The notes under the pieces were generated by a model. The model was not told where the DNA came from and ran no database searches. It saw nothing but the letters and a program-made list of their open reading frames with translations. A stretch of 64,000 bases of DNA from Gammaproteobacteria bacterium (GTDB taxonomy: Bacteria; Pseudomonadota; Gammaproteobacteria; Pseudomonadales; Pseudohongiellaceae), in NCBI GenBank assembly GCA_030831165.1, contig JAURLP010000036.1:71622-135621 (forward strand), read 5' to 3'. Below are positions 1 to 8,428 of this stretch, piece after piece. The translations under genes and the position numbers were made by a program. How positions within the stretch are numbered: position 1 is the stretch's first letter; each line of letters opens with the position of its first letter.

Positions 1-178
1 TTAATTGCACAGTAAATTTTTTTATTAAGCGATGAGAGCCCAATGACATTATGTCATTCATAATATCGTAATTTCGAGCTACTGAATGAAATACATTGGC
101 TACATGCTCAGCTTTTTCTTCCACTGGTACTTCTTTGTAACCAAAATCGGTCGTCACTTTGCTAGTATTTTTACTCAT
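1..178 (-). CDS. ubiE: Ubiquinone/menaquinone biosynthesis C-methyltransferase UbiE, N-terminal part
   Basis: Only the first 59 codons are present; the gene runs off the left edge. The ATG is at 178 on the minus strand. The N-terminus contains [10 protein letters not shown], then a [13 protein letters not shown] segment and [11 protein letters not shown], which are the hallmark opening motifs of UbiE just before its SAM-binding domain. UbiE methylates the quinone ring in ubiquinone and menaquinone synthesis in the cytoplasm. It lies 38 bp downstream of the DUF971 gene on the same strand; in Pseudomonas ubiE also lies downstream of hslVU and a DUF971 gene, there separated by PHA genes that are absent here. 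Identity is firm despite truncation. Confidence 0.9.
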   Translation of the reverse strand, partial: MSKNTSKVTTDFGYKEVPVEEKAEHVANVFHSVARNYDIMNDIMSLGSHRLIKKFTVQL

Positions 179-216
179 GTCCAGTATTTTAACTCAAGCG
201 GGTAAGGATAGCGTAT

Positions 217-609
217 TTAGCTCTTTAGTGGTGCGATATTAACAACTTGAATATCTTTTGCTAGTGGCTCCCTACTCTGGCCGGCAGATTTTAGTTTTTG
301 AAGATATAGTTCCCACAATAAACGCTGCTTCAAACAAAGCTCACGCAAATACTCCCAAGTGTATATTCCGGTATTGTGGTCATCATCGAAGTGTGGTCTA
401 AGTGCATAGTTCCCCACCTGATCAATTTTCATGATCTTCACATTTTTTTTCCCTACCTGAAGCACTTCTTGGCCATGGCCATGACCTCTAACTTCAGCGG
501 AAGGGGAATGGACTCTGAGAAATTCTGCAGGTAATTTGAAAACCTCATCATGATACTTAAGTTCCATGATGGCGGATTTGAGATGAAGCTTGATATCTGT
601 GGGCAGCAT
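217..609 (-). CDS. DUF971 family protein
   Basis: A 130-residue soluble protein of the DUF971 family (gamma-butyrobetaine hydroxylase-like N-terminal domain). Visible family features are an ELKYHDEVFKLPAEFLRVHSPSAE-like opening, a GNYALRPHFDDDHNTGIY core and the following WEYL. The exact role is unknown; the same fold occurs in iron-sulfur assembly or scaffold proteins. It starts 11 bp after hslU ends, so it is probably cotranscribed with hslV-hslU, an arrangement also known in Pseudomonas. The ATG at 609 gives a normal family length. Confidence 0.85.
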   Translation of the reverse strand: MLPTDIKLHLKSAIMELKYHDEVFKLPAEFLRVHSPSAEVRGHGHGQEVLQVGKKNVKIMKIDQVGNYALRPHFDDDHNTGIYTWEYLRELCLKQRLLWELYLQKLKSAGQSREPLAKDIQVVNIAPLKS

Positions 610-620
610 TCAGGTTTTAA

Positions 621-1967
621 TTACAGTATAAAACGGCTGAGATCTTCATTCTGAGAGAGCTCACTTAAGGTGAATTCTACAAAGGCTGCATCAACAACAA
701 AAGTATCCTTGCCACTTTCAACTAATTCATCAGCTCGGAAAGATATATCTTCCAGTAATTTTTCTAATACAGTATGCAGACGTCTGGCGCCAATATTTTC
801 AGTACGTTCGTTAACTCCCCATGCAATTTCAGAAATTTTTTGGATGCCGTCTTCAGTAAACTCAAGTGACAAATTTTCTGTTGCCAGTAATGCCTGATAT
901 TGCTTGCTCAGAGATGCGTTTGGCTCTGTTAATATGCGGTTGAAGTCGTTTACTGATAGGGCATCAAGTTCTACCCTGATTGGCAAGCGGCCTTGTAATT
1001 CTGGGATCAAGTCAGAAGGTTTTGAGAGGTGAAATGCGCCCGATGCAATAAAAAGAATATGATCGGTTTTAATTGGACCATATTTTGTCGTGACTGTGGA
1101 GCCTTCAATTAAAGGCAACAGATCTCGTTGAACACCTTCCCTTGAAACTCCACCAGTCGCGGTTTCATTTTTTGAGGCTACTTTATCTATTTCATCAATA
1201 AAGACTATCCCTGTTTGTTCTGTGCTGGTGACGGCCTGAGATTTTAAATCTTCTTCATTTATAAGCTTGGCAGCCTCTTCATCCTTGAGTAATTTAAGTG
1301 CAGATTTTACCGTAACACGCCGATTTTTTTTTCTTTGATTTCCAAGACTGGAAAACATGGAGCTAAGTTGGTTGGTCATATCTTCCATGCCTGGGGGCGC
1401 CATAATTTCAACGCCGGCAAAGATGTCGCTAACTTTGATCTCAATTTCTTTATCGTCCAAATCTCCTTCGCGTAATTTTTTCCTAAAAATTTGTCTGGTG
1501 CTGTTGTCAGCTTCAGTAACGCATAAGGGATCAGCTTTTCCGTGAGAAGACGGGCCCGGAAGTAGTATGTCGAGTACTTTATCTTCAGCTGTATTAGCGG
1601 CCTGTGTACCAAATTTATCGATTTGTTGTTCCCTAAGCATTTTATAAGCAACATCAACAAGGTCGCGAATAATCGATTCAACGTCTCGGCCGACGTAGCC
1701 GACTTCAGTAAACTTTGTTGCTTCAACCTTTATAAATGGAGATCCTGCGAGGCGCGCCAATCTGCGTGCTATTTCAGTTTTCCCAACGCCAGTAGGGCCG
1801 ATCATTAAAATATTTTTTGGGGTGACTTCATTACGCAGGGCTTCTGGCAATTTCATTCTGCGCCATCGATTCCGCAGTGCTATTGCAACTGCTCGTTTTG
1901 CCGCGCCCTGACCAACAATATGTTTATCAAGTTCAGCTGCAATTTGTTTGGGGCTTAAATCTGCCAT
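621..1967 (-). CDS. hslU: ATP-dependent protease ATPase subunit HslU
   Basis: HslU is the AAA+ unfoldase that feeds substrates into the HslV peptidase ring (ClpYQ). The 448-residue length is standard. The Walker A motif GPTGVGKT is at about residues 57-64, followed by the signature [16 protein letters not shown]. The I-domain spans roughly residues 110-240. Walker B is IVFIDEIDK, and the C-terminal sensor region reads [13 protein letters not shown]. The extreme C-terminus, ending DLSRFIL, is the tail that docks into HslV. It follows hslV with a gap of 29 bp and is surely in the same transcript. Confidence 0.97.
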   Translation of the reverse strand: MADLSPKQIAAELDKHIVGQGAAKRAVAIALRNRWRRMKLPEALRNEVTPKNILMIGPTGVGKTEIARRLARLAGSPFIKVEATKFTEVGYVGRDVESIIRDLVDVAYKMLREQQIDKFGTQAANTAEDKVLDILLPGPSSHGKADPLCVTEADNSTRQIFRKKLREGDLDDKEIEIKVSDIFAGVEIMAPPGMEDMTNQLSSMFSSLGNQRKKNRRVTVKSALKLLKDEEAAKLINEEDLKSQAVTSTEQTGIVFIDEIDKVASKNETATGGVSREGVQRDLLPLIEGSTVTTKYGPIKTDHILFIASGAFHLSKPSDLIPELQGRLPIRVELDALSVNDFNRILTEPNASLSKQYQALLATENLSLEFTEDGIQKISEIAWGVNERTENIGARRLHTVLEKLLEDISFRADELVESGKDTFVVDAAFVEFTLSELSQNEDLSRFIL

Positions 1968-1996
1968 GCATGTTTCCTATAACTTTATTTTTTAAA

Positions 1997-2536
1997 TTAA
2001 CAATCGAGCTCTTCGATTGTTAGATTATGATTAGTGTATACACAGATATTAGCGGCGATATTAAGGCTATTTTCAACTATTGTTCGCGCATCAAGTTCAG
2101 TATTTTCCAATAGAGCAATAGCTGCAGCTTGGGCATAGGAACCGCCAGAACCAATTGCCATTAAAGAGTTTTCAGGCTCAATGACATCACCATTTCCGGT
2201 AATAATTAGAGAGGCTTCTTTATCAGCAACAACAAGCAGGGCTTCAAGACGGCGCAATGCACGTTCTGTTCGCCAGAGTTTTGCAAGTTCAACTGCAGCA
2301 CGAGTTAATTTCCCTGAATGTTTTTCCAGCTGCTCTTCAAAACGCTCGAACAAGGTGAAAGCATCGGCGGTCCCGCCTGCAAAGCCGGCGATAACTTGAC
2401 CACTGTATAAACGGCGAACTTTACGGGCATTGCCTTTCATGACCGTATTACCCTGACTTACCTGGCCATCACCGCCGATTACGACTTTGTTACCTCGACG
2501 AACTGAAACGATGGTCGTGCCGCGATATTGATCCAT
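1997..2536 (-). CDS. hslV: ATP-dependent protease peptidase subunit HslV
   Basis: HslV is the threonine peptidase ring of the HslUV protease. The mature enzyme should begin TTIVSVRR. Here that sequence is preceded by six residues (MDQYRG), so a short propeptide must be removed to expose the catalytic Thr7, whereas E. coli and Pseudomonas HslV begin directly MTTIVSVRR. Other family blocks are [35 protein letters not shown] and [13 protein letters not shown]. The 179-residue length is normal. It is the first gene of hslV-hslU-DUF971 and has a sigma-32-like promoter 34-63 bp upstream. Confidence 0.97.
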   Translation of the reverse strand: MDQYRGTTIVSVRRGNKVVIGGDGQVSQGNTVMKGNARKVRRLYSGQVIAGFAGGTADAFTLFERFEEQLEKHSGKLTRAAVELAKLWRTERALRRLEALLVVADKEASLIITGNGDVIEPENSLMAIGSGGSYAQAAAIALLENTELDARTIVENSLNIAANICVYTNHNLTIEELDC

Positions 2537-2569
2537 GATTATCTCGCTATAATGGGATTTAGGACTCTA

Positions 2570-2599
2570 CTATGTGGTGTTGGCTGGCCGTATTTCAAG
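2570..2599 (-). promoter_or_regulatory. Candidate heat-shock (sigma-32) promoter of hslV
   Basis: Read on the minus strand, CTTGAAA (2593-2599) is followed after 15 bp by CCACATAG (2570-2577). The sigma-32 consensus is CTTGAAA, 13-15 bp, CCCCATnT, so the upstream box is perfect and the downstream box matches partly. It lies in the 85-bp gap between the SPOR gene and hslV. In E. coli hslVU is a heat-shock operon, which supports the reading. A sigma-70 reading of the same boxes is weaker. Confidence 0.55.
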
Positions 2600-2621
2600 G
2601 CTTAAACAGGAAAACTGATGC

Positions 2622-3197
2622 TCATCGAACGACTATTTTTATTGTGTCAGGTAAGTTATTCCGTGCCAGAAGGTCAACAGCATCATCAGCGCTGGCATTT
2701 CCAACAAATGGGCCAGCCTGAACTCTGTACATGGTCTGCCCAAGTACCTCTGCCTGGGAAATTGAAGCATCCAGACCGATAAGTATAATTTCCGCTCTGA
2801 GCTTTTCAGCATCTTCCAATGAGTTAAAGGAGCCGGCCTGCACTCGATATACATTGGGATTCTCTTCAATTTCTGGTGTTAGCTCTACAGCAACCACATC
2901 CACAACAACTTCGGCTTCGCTGAGTCGATTATAAAATGTAAAGTCAGTGCCTTGGTCATTTTGACCTGCTGAAACAGCATCTTGAGTCGAAATTGTATTG
3001 TTAATGTTTTGTAAGGAGCCCGCACCAAAGAATCCCAAAAATCCAATTAAAGCAACAAATAACCCAGAAATAAGGCCTGAAAAAAACCAGGGCCAATGGC
3101 TTTTTGCAGGAGAGGTCTTTGTTGCAGATTTGGGGCTTGTGCGTTTCTTCTGACTACCATTGTTGGAAGAACGTTGTTTAGCAAAATCATGAGCCAT
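2622..3197 (-). CDS. SPOR domain protein, FtsN-like
   Basis: A 191-residue bitopic inner-membrane protein. The first 33 residues are rich in Lys, Ser and Thr (cytoplasmic), followed by one membrane segment around residues 35-62 starting WPWFFSGLISG, then a periplasmic linker. The C-terminal SPOR domain (about 115-190) has the duplicated signature YRVQAGSF and YRVQAGPF. SPOR domains bind denuded septal peptidoglycan. Position between priA and hslV is where ftsN sits in E. coli and an FtsN-like gene sits in Pseudomonas, so a role in cell division is likely. It is shorter than E. coli FtsN (319 aa). The argS gene found between priA and this gene in Pseudomonas is not here. Confidence 0.8.
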   Translation of the reverse strand: MAHDFAKQRSSNNGSQKKRTSPKSATKTSPAKSHWPWFFSGLISGLFVALIGFLGFFGAGSLQNINNTISTQDAVSAGQNDQGTDFTFYNRLSEAEVVVDVVAVELTPEIEENPNVYRVQAGSFNSLEDAEKLRAEIILIGLDASISQAEVLGQTMYRVQAGPFVGNASADDAVDLLARNNLPDTIKIVVR

Positions 3198-3283
3198 TGG
3201 TTATCACTATCTCAAGCCAGTCATGGCTTTATTATCCCGAAATTAGGTCATTATTGGTAGTTGGTCAGGATGCTTAGTATAGC

Positions 3284-5374
3284 CTAACTAAAATCGAGTG
3301 GATCGACATCTATAGACCACCGCACCTTCCGATTTAAAGGCAGTGCTTCATAGACGGGAACCATCTGGTTTAAAAGATTATGTAATTCTGCCCTGTTCGA
3401 CGCTTGCAGCAATAATTGAAAACGAAAACGACCTGCTCTTTTTTCCATCGGCGCCGGTAAAGGGCCAAGTATAAATATAGAGTCAGGTAAATTTGGTTTA
3501 GTTATATTTTTTACTTCCTTTAAAAAATCCATTGGCAGAGAAACTTTGCTGGCTTCAGCTCGTATTAATGCTTGGTGAGAAAAGGGAGGCAAATTAGCCA
3601 TACTCCTTTGTTCAAGCAGTGTTCTTGAGAATTGTTTATAACCATTGTTTATAAGAGTGTTTAAACTGGGGTGTGTGCTGTTATGTGTTTGTATAAGAAC
3701 TTCCCCAGCGTTTTTACCTCGACCAGAACGACCCGCAACCTGAATTAGTAACTGCCCCATAAATTCTTGGCCGCGAAAATCTGAACTGAATAAACCGGCA
3801 TCAGCGTCCAGCACAGCAACTAAAGTGACTTCAGGGAAATGATGTCCCTTGGCGAGCATCTGTGTGCCAACCAATATGGCTTTTTGTCCTTTGTTAATTG
3901 CAGTGATGGTATCTTCTAATTTATTGCGATTACGTGTGGTATCACGGTCAATCCTGAAAATAGGTACTTCCGGAAAGGATTCTTCGAGTTTTTTTTCTGT
4001 GCGTTCAGTTCCTAATCCAATTGGTAATAATGCACGACTGTGGCAAGAAGGGCAGGCATGTATAATTTTTCGCTGTGACTCACAGCGATGGCAACGTAAT
4101 TCAGGACTGCTTCTATGTAAGGTGTAACTCGTGTCACAACGGGTGCAGGTGGCTGTCCAGCCACAATCATGACACTGCAATAGTGGGGCGTAGCCTCGCC
4201 GGTTCAAAAAGATTAGTACTTGCTTATTTTGTTGTAAATGCGCATTTATTGAGTCAAGCAGTTCTTCAGAAAACCCTTCACTTAGTGGTTTACCTTTCAA
4301 GTCAATGCAATTAAAAGTTGGCTTGCTGGCTTTTGCTGCTCTAAGCTCAAGGGACAATAGTGAATAACGGTTGCTCAGCGCATTATGAAGACTTTCTAGG
4401 CTTGGGGTTGCTGACCCTAAAATGATCGGGATATCAAATAATTGTGCTCGATAAATTGCCAGATCACGAGCTGAATAACGAAAGCCTTCGTGTTGTTTGT
4501 AAGATGTATCATGTTCTTCATCAATAATAATTAAGCCAGGACGCAGCAGTGGTGTGAAAATTGCCGAGCGTGTTCCAATAATAATATCGGCTTTGCCGAG
4601 GCGAGCATCAGACCATGCATTGAAACGCTGTTTATCGGTTAAACCAGAGTGAATGGCCACTATGTTATCAGCAAAACGCCCCTTGAAATGTTGGATGGTT
4701 TGGGGTGTCAGACTAATTTCCGGGACTAGCATAATGACTTGCAAGCCTGAACGGATTTTTTCTGCTATGAGTTGTAGGTAAACTTCGGTTTTGCCACTAC
4801 CTGTGACGCCTTCCAATAAGAAGCAATGAAATCTATTACCCTGTTTCATGATGGCATCTTTGGCTAGTTCTTGCTGTTCGTTCAAGATTAGCTCTGTAGT
4901 TAAAGTTTCTAGGTTGCCTTCATGCTTTGCCTTGTTAGTGCGAGAAAGAGCTAATGTTTTGCCTTGGCGGACATGTGCCGGCATTGCATTGTAAATGACT
5001 TGTCCAAGCGGGTAGTGATAATAGGAAGCAGCCCATTTGAATAGACTCATCATCTGGGCATCGAATACTGGTTCTTGATCAACTACTTCAATGATTCTTT
5101 TTAATTCACTGAAGCTGAAATCGCTTTCTATGGAGGTTTCAACAATCAGACCAATGAGTTCACGTTTGCCAAAAGGAACTCTTACTCTTAGTCCTGATGA
5201 GAGTTGTGTACTTATATTTTCCGGAGGCAAATAGTCAAAGCTACGCCTTAAGGGTGTATTTACAACAACCTTTATAACGGAATTGTCCCTAGGGGAATGG
5301 AGTGTATTACTACCTTGGTTTATACTCACAGGAATTAGAAACTTTAAGCTATTACACAGTTGGAAGGTTACCAT
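3284..5374 (-). CDS. priA: Primosomal protein N' (replication restart helicase PriA)
   Basis: PriA is the superfamily 2 helicase that recognises stalled forks and reloads the replisome. The wing-helix start of the family appears as PLRRSFDYLPP near residue 42. Walker A is GVTGSGKTE, the DEAH-type box is IIDEEHDTSYKQ, and zinc-binding cysteines lie in CHDCGWTATCTRC and CHRCESQRKIIHACPSC. The downstream GRSGRGKNAGEVLIQT is helicase motif VI. The start is uncertain. The ATG at 5374 lies on top of the divergent aroQ ATG, and the first 33 residues are unlike the family; an in-frame GTG at 5329 would give 681 residues. The body of the gene is certain. Confidence 0.93.
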   Translation of the reverse strand: MVTFQLCNSLKFLIPVSINQGSNTLHSPRDNSVIKVVVNTPLRRSFDYLPPENISTQLSSGLRVRVPFGKRELIGLIVETSIESDFSFSELKRIIEVVDQEPVFDAQMMSLFKWAASYYHYPLGQVIYNAMPAHVRQGKTLALSRTNKAKHEGNLETLTTELILNEQQELAKDAIMKQGNRFHCFLLEGVTGSGKTEVYLQLIAEKIRSGLQVIMLVPEISLTPQTIQHFKGRFADNIVAIHSGLTDKQRFNAWSDARLGKADIIIGTRSAIFTPLLRPGLIIIDEEHDTSYKQHEGFRYSARDLAIYRAQLFDIPIILGSATPSLESLHNALSNRYSLLSLELRAAKASKPTFNCIDLKGKPLSEGFSEELLDSINAHLQQNKQVLIFLNRRGYAPLLQCHDCGWTATCTRCDTSYTLHRSSPELRCHRCESQRKIIHACPSCHSRALLPIGLGTERTEKKLEESFPEVPIFRIDRDTTRNRNKLEDTITAINKGQKAILVGTQMLAKGHHFPEVTLVAVLDADAGLFSSDFRGQEFMGQLLIQVAGRSGRGKNAGEVLIQTHNSTHPSLNTLINNGYKQFSRTLLEQRSMANLPPFSHQALIRAEASKVSLPMDFLKEVKNITKPNLPDSIFILGPLPAPMEKRAGRFRFQLLLQASNRAELHNLLNQMVPVYEALPLNRKVRWSIDVDPLDFS

Positions 5375-5663
5375 GCAAACAAACTCTATGCCTGATGAAT
5401 TATTAAGCTTACGTAATCAAATTGATACTATTGATGATGAACTTTTATTAATTTTGGCGAAGAGGTTTGAAGTAACAGCTAGAGTTGGGAAGCTCAAAGC
5501 GGATCAGGAGCTGGATTCTGTCGATGAAGTTCGTGAACAACAAAAGCTGATTGATCTTAAAACGCGCGCTGAACAAAAAGGTCTGAACCAAGATTTTGTA
5601 CTAAGACTTTTCAAGATGATATTCGCAGAAGTTGTGGAAAATCATCGAGCCTATCTCCGGTAA
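5373..5663 (+). CDS. Chorismate mutase, AroQ type, monofunctional
   Basis: A 96-residue all-helical chorismate mutase converting chorismate to prephenate for Phe and Tyr synthesis. The chosen ATG at 5373 has a clear ribosome site (GGAAGG, 5362-5367); a longer upstream reading frame exists but lacks one. Conserved active-site residues of the AroQ fold are visible: Arg14 in LLSLRNQID, Arg31 in LAKRFEV and Lys40 in RVGKLKA, with a C-terminal helix ending VVENHRAYL. No prephenate dehydratase or dehydrogenase domain is fused. Its start codon overlaps the annotated priA start on the other strand. Confidence 0.85.
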   Translation: MQTNSMPDELLSLRNQIDTIDDELLLILAKRFEVTARVGKLKADQELDSVDEVREQQKLIDLKTRAEQKGLNQDFVLRLFKMIFAEVVENHRAYLR

Positions 5664-5687
5664 ATTTAGATAACCGAAAACAAGCCC

Positions 5688-5715
5688 TTGCTAAATAATG
5701 CGACTCTGCTAGAAT
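5688..5715 (+). promoter_or_regulatory. Sigma-70 promoter of rpmE
   Basis: TTGCTA (5688-5693) and TAGAAT (5710-5715) are separated by 16 bp. The promoter lies 25 bp past the aroQ stop and 76 bp before the rpmE start, leaving a leader of about 70 nt. Confidence 0.6.
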
Positions 5716-5746
5716 TCGCGCTCTTTTTTAATTGAAGAATATGGTG

Positions 5747-5764
5747 CCTGATAAGACCATCAGG
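5747..5764 (+). promoter_or_regulatory. Leader hairpin before rpmE
   Basis: CCTGAT, loop AAGACC, ATCAGG forms a perfect 6-bp stem that GU pairs can lengthen. It sits in the rpmE leader between the promoter and the ribosome site (GAGG near 5780). Ribosomal protein L31 controls its own translation in E. coli through its leader, so this may be a feedback site; that is inference. Confidence 0.4.
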
Positions 5765-5790
5765 TGGCGATATTCAGTTTGAGGCCTTTC

Positions 5791-6000
5791 ATGAAAGCAG
5801 AAATTCATCCCAAGTATGAGGAAATGGTAGCTACCTGTGGTTGTGGCAATGTTATCAACACACGTTCTACTTTAGCTGGTGAGCTGCGTATTGATGTATG
5901 TTCACAATGTCATCCGTTTTACACCGGGAAACAGAAAATCGTTGATACTGGCGGTCGTGTTGATCGTTATAAGAAACGTTTTAGCAACCGCAAGCTATAA
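5791..6000 (+). CDS. rpmE: 50S ribosomal protein bL31, zinc-binding form
   Basis: bL31 bridges the ribosomal subunits. Starting at the ATG at 5791 gives 69 residues beginning [11 protein letters not shown], the family start; a nine-codon upstream extension in the same frame is unlike the family and is rejected. Cys16, Cys18, Cys37 and Cys40 (CGC and CSQC) form the zinc site of the C+ type. The [13 protein letters not shown]-terminus is conserved. E. coli also keeps rpmE next to priA, supporting the assignment. It is transcribed from its own promoter and converges on mrcA. Confidence 0.97.
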   Translation: MKAEIHPKYEEMVATCGCGNVINTRSTLAGELRIDVCSQCHPFYTGKQKIVDTGGRVDRYKKRFSNRKL

Positions 6001-6030
6001 GAACTTAGCCCAAAGTTAATTTCAGTTTTA

Positions 6031-6044
6031 GCTGTAATTACAGC
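6031..6044. repeat. Perfect 14-bp palindrome between rpmE and mrcA
   Basis: GCTGTAATTACAGC reads identically on both strands and lies in the 49-bp gap between the convergent rpmE and mrcA genes. No T tract follows on either strand, so it is at best a weak terminator; it could also be a protein-binding site. Confidence 0.35.
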
Positions 6045-6049
6045 AAGCA

Positions 6050-8428
6050 TCAAAATAATTCGCCAGTATTGTTCAAGCTGTCGGGGCCATTAATTGCGTT
6101 CACATCATTGGCCTCGAGTGGTTGATATTCTTCCCTGAAAACTTCAAAAATAGCACCTTCTTCACCAGGCTGCGCTCTGAACCCTGTTACAGGGTTAATC
6201 CTGACAGTAACAATGCCATCTGGTTGAGCCATTGAATTTATTGGAATATCAGCCAGAGCATCTTCCATAAAATCAATCCAAATAGGTACAGCAACTGTAG
6301 CTGCTTGTTCATCTCGCCCCAGTGTTTGGGGGTTATCAAAACCGACATACACCGTTGTCACTATATCTCCGTTAAATCCAGAAAACCAAAGGTCAAAATT
6401 ATCGTTGGTAGTGCCTGTTTTGCCGGCAAGATCAGGCCGGCTGATTTCTCGGTTAATGCGCCGGCCACTTCCGTCGGTTACAACCGAGCGCAGCATAGTA
6501 TTCATAATGTAGGCAACATCCTCATCAATGACTCTAGGTGCGGGATATACAGTGCTTAGTTGTGGATTTTCTGGATCAAAATTTTCTTCGCATCTAGGGC
6601 AAATGCTTGCAGGCTCTGCTAGATAGACATTGCCATCATTAAAATTATCAATTCGCTGTATTAAATAGGGCTGAACTTGATAGCCTCCGTTTGCAAATAC
6701 TGTATAAGCGGTCGCTATTTCTATCGGAGTTACTGCATGCGAGCCTATGGCAACGGTAAGGTCATTACGTGGAAATTCATTTTCATTAAAACCAAATCGC
6801 GTGATGTATGGTAATACCACGTCATCGCCAAGTGCATCATATAGTCTAAGAGAAACAAGGTTTTTAGAGTTAGTAAGTGCATACTTTAATGAAATGGGGC
6901 CAAGAAAGTCGCCATTAAAGTTTTCCGGCCTATAATCACTTCTGTCCAGGGGAGCATCATTAATCAGACTAGCTGCTGTATAGCCATTTTCAAGAGCAGC
7001 AGCATATAAAAAAGGTTTAAAGTTGGATCCTGGTTGGCGTCTAGCCTGGGTCACTCGATTAAAATTGCTTTGATAAAAATCGTAGCCCCCAGTGAGAGCC
7101 ATGATTGCACCATTATTTGGGTTGATTGAAACCAGTGCGCCATTGACAGCAGGGATTTGGCTAAGCATCCAGCGGTCGTCGTCATTTTTGCTGACCCTGA
7201 TTAAGTCGCCGACTTCAACGACTTCGCTTGCCGTTCTGGGACTGGAAGTCCATGTGCTATTGTTGATAAACCGTTTTGCCCACCGAATCCCGTCCCAATC
7301 AATGGTAATACTCTCCCCGGACTTTAGCAGTGCAAGGATGGATCGTTCACTAATTCGTTGAACAAAAGCGGGCTGTTGATCGGCCCATGTCGGTGTTCTG
7401 GCCAGAATAGACAACCACATATCAATATCGCTGTTGCTATTGGTTGGCCTCATCTGATTTTCAGGCCCTCTATAACCATGGTTTCTATCATAATTTTCCA
7501 GACCATCAGTCAGGGCTTGGTTGGCTAAGGTCTGAGTTTTACTGTTTATGGTCGTATAAACTTCAAAGCCATCTGTTATAGCCAGGTCTCCATAGCGTGC
7601 CCGCATCTCCAGTCTTACCATTTCAGCGATGTAAGGAGCTTCCACTTCAGTTTCAACGCCATAGCGTTGTGCCGTTAAAGGGGCATTATTCGCTTCGTTA
7701 AACTCATCTTGAGAAATCATGTTAAGTTCTAACATTCTTCGTAAAACCCGATTACGATAAGTCAAAGCACGCTGCTCTGAACGAAGCGGGTTTATGGTGT
7801 TAGGAGCGGGTAAAAGAGCGACTAGCATAGCCATTTCAGACAAGCTCAATTCGCTAGGCGCCTTGTTATAAAATTGGCTGGAAGCAGCAGAAACACCATA
7901 GGCAGAAATTCCAAAAAAGATACGATTAAGGTAAAGCTCCAGAATTTCTTCCTTATTGAGCTCCCGCTCAATCTTTAGAGCCAGCAAGATTTCTTTAAAC
8001 TTCCTTGAATAGGGGCTTTCGCCTTCAAATGAGATGTTTTTGGCTAGCTGCATGGTCAGTGTGCTACCTCCACCACTGGCATTACCGCTTAATATGCCCA
8101 ACAGGGAACGTGCAAGCGCTTTTAAATCGACACCGTTATGTTCGTAAAAACGTGTGTCCTCACTAGCTATTAGTGCATTCACCAAGAGCGGAGGGATTTC
8201 ACTATATTTGATAGGGTCGCGCCGGACTTCACCAAATTCAGCAATTAACTTGTTATCTGCGGTATAAACACGTAAGGGATTGACCAATCTGACATTACGG
8301 TAATCTTCAGCAGGCGGTAATTTGGGGGATAAGTATAAATAGGCGCTAGCTGAAATCATGACGATTCCCAGACCGCCAAATAGGCAGCACCATAGAAGAA
8401 GACTCATACCTTTTCGCACTAAACTCAT
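6050..8428 (-). CDS. mrcA: Penicillin-binding protein 1A (bifunctional peptidoglycan synthase)
   Basis: A class A PBP (PonA) that polymerises and cross-links peptidoglycan in the periplasm. A membrane anchor is at about residues 8-32. The GT51 glycosyltransferase motif is EDTRFYEHNGVD with GGSTLTMQLAKN. The transpeptidase has the SxxK serine in PGSNFKPF, SKN in TNSKNLVS and KTGTT. The OB-like insert typical of PBP1a lies between the two. The 792-residue length is typical. It is divergent from pilM across a 516-bp gap, the same arrangement as ponA and pilM in Pseudomonas. Confidence 0.96.
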   Translation of the reverse strand: MSLVRKGMSLLLWCCLFGGLGIVMISASAYLYLSPKLPPAEDYRNVRLVNPLRVYTADNKLIAEFGEVRRDPIKYSEIPPLLVNALIASEDTRFYEHNGVDLKALARSLLGILSGNASGGGSTLTMQLAKNISFEGESPYSRKFKEILLALKIERELNKEEILELYLNRIFFGISAYGVSAASSQFYNKAPSELSLSEMAMLVALLPAPNTINPLRSEQRALTYRNRVLRRMLELNMISQDEFNEANNAPLTAQRYGVETEVEAPYIAEMVRLEMRARYGDLAITDGFEVYTTINSKTQTLANQALTDGLENYDRNHGYRGPENQMRPTNSNSDIDMWLSILARTPTWADQQPAFVQRISERSILALLKSGESITIDWDGIRWAKRFINNSTWTSSPRTASEVVEVGDLIRVSKNDDDRWMLSQIPAVNGALVSINPNNGAIMALTGGYDFYQSNFNRVTQARRQPGSNFKPFLYAAALENGYTAASLINDAPLDRSDYRPENFNGDFLGPISLKYALTNSKNLVSLRLYDALGDDVVLPYITRFGFNENEFPRNDLTVAIGSHAVTPIEIATAYTVFANGGYQVQPYLIQRIDNFNDGNVYLAEPASICPRCEENFDPENPQLSTVYPAPRVIDEDVAYIMNTMLRSVVTDGSGRRINREISRPDLAGKTGTTNDNFDLWFSGFNGDIVTTVYVGFDNPQTLGRDEQAATVAVPIWIDFMEDALADIPINSMAQPDGIVTVRINPVTGFRAQPGEEGAIFEVFREEYQPLEANDVNAINGPDSLNNTGELF

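Noticed and set aside
1376-1726. Frame of 116 codons on the minus strand inside hslU
   Set aside because: Shadow of the real hslU frame.
5283-5372. Upstream extension of the chorismate mutase frame
   Set aside because: No ribosome site; the ATG at 5373 has GGAAGG and matches the family length.
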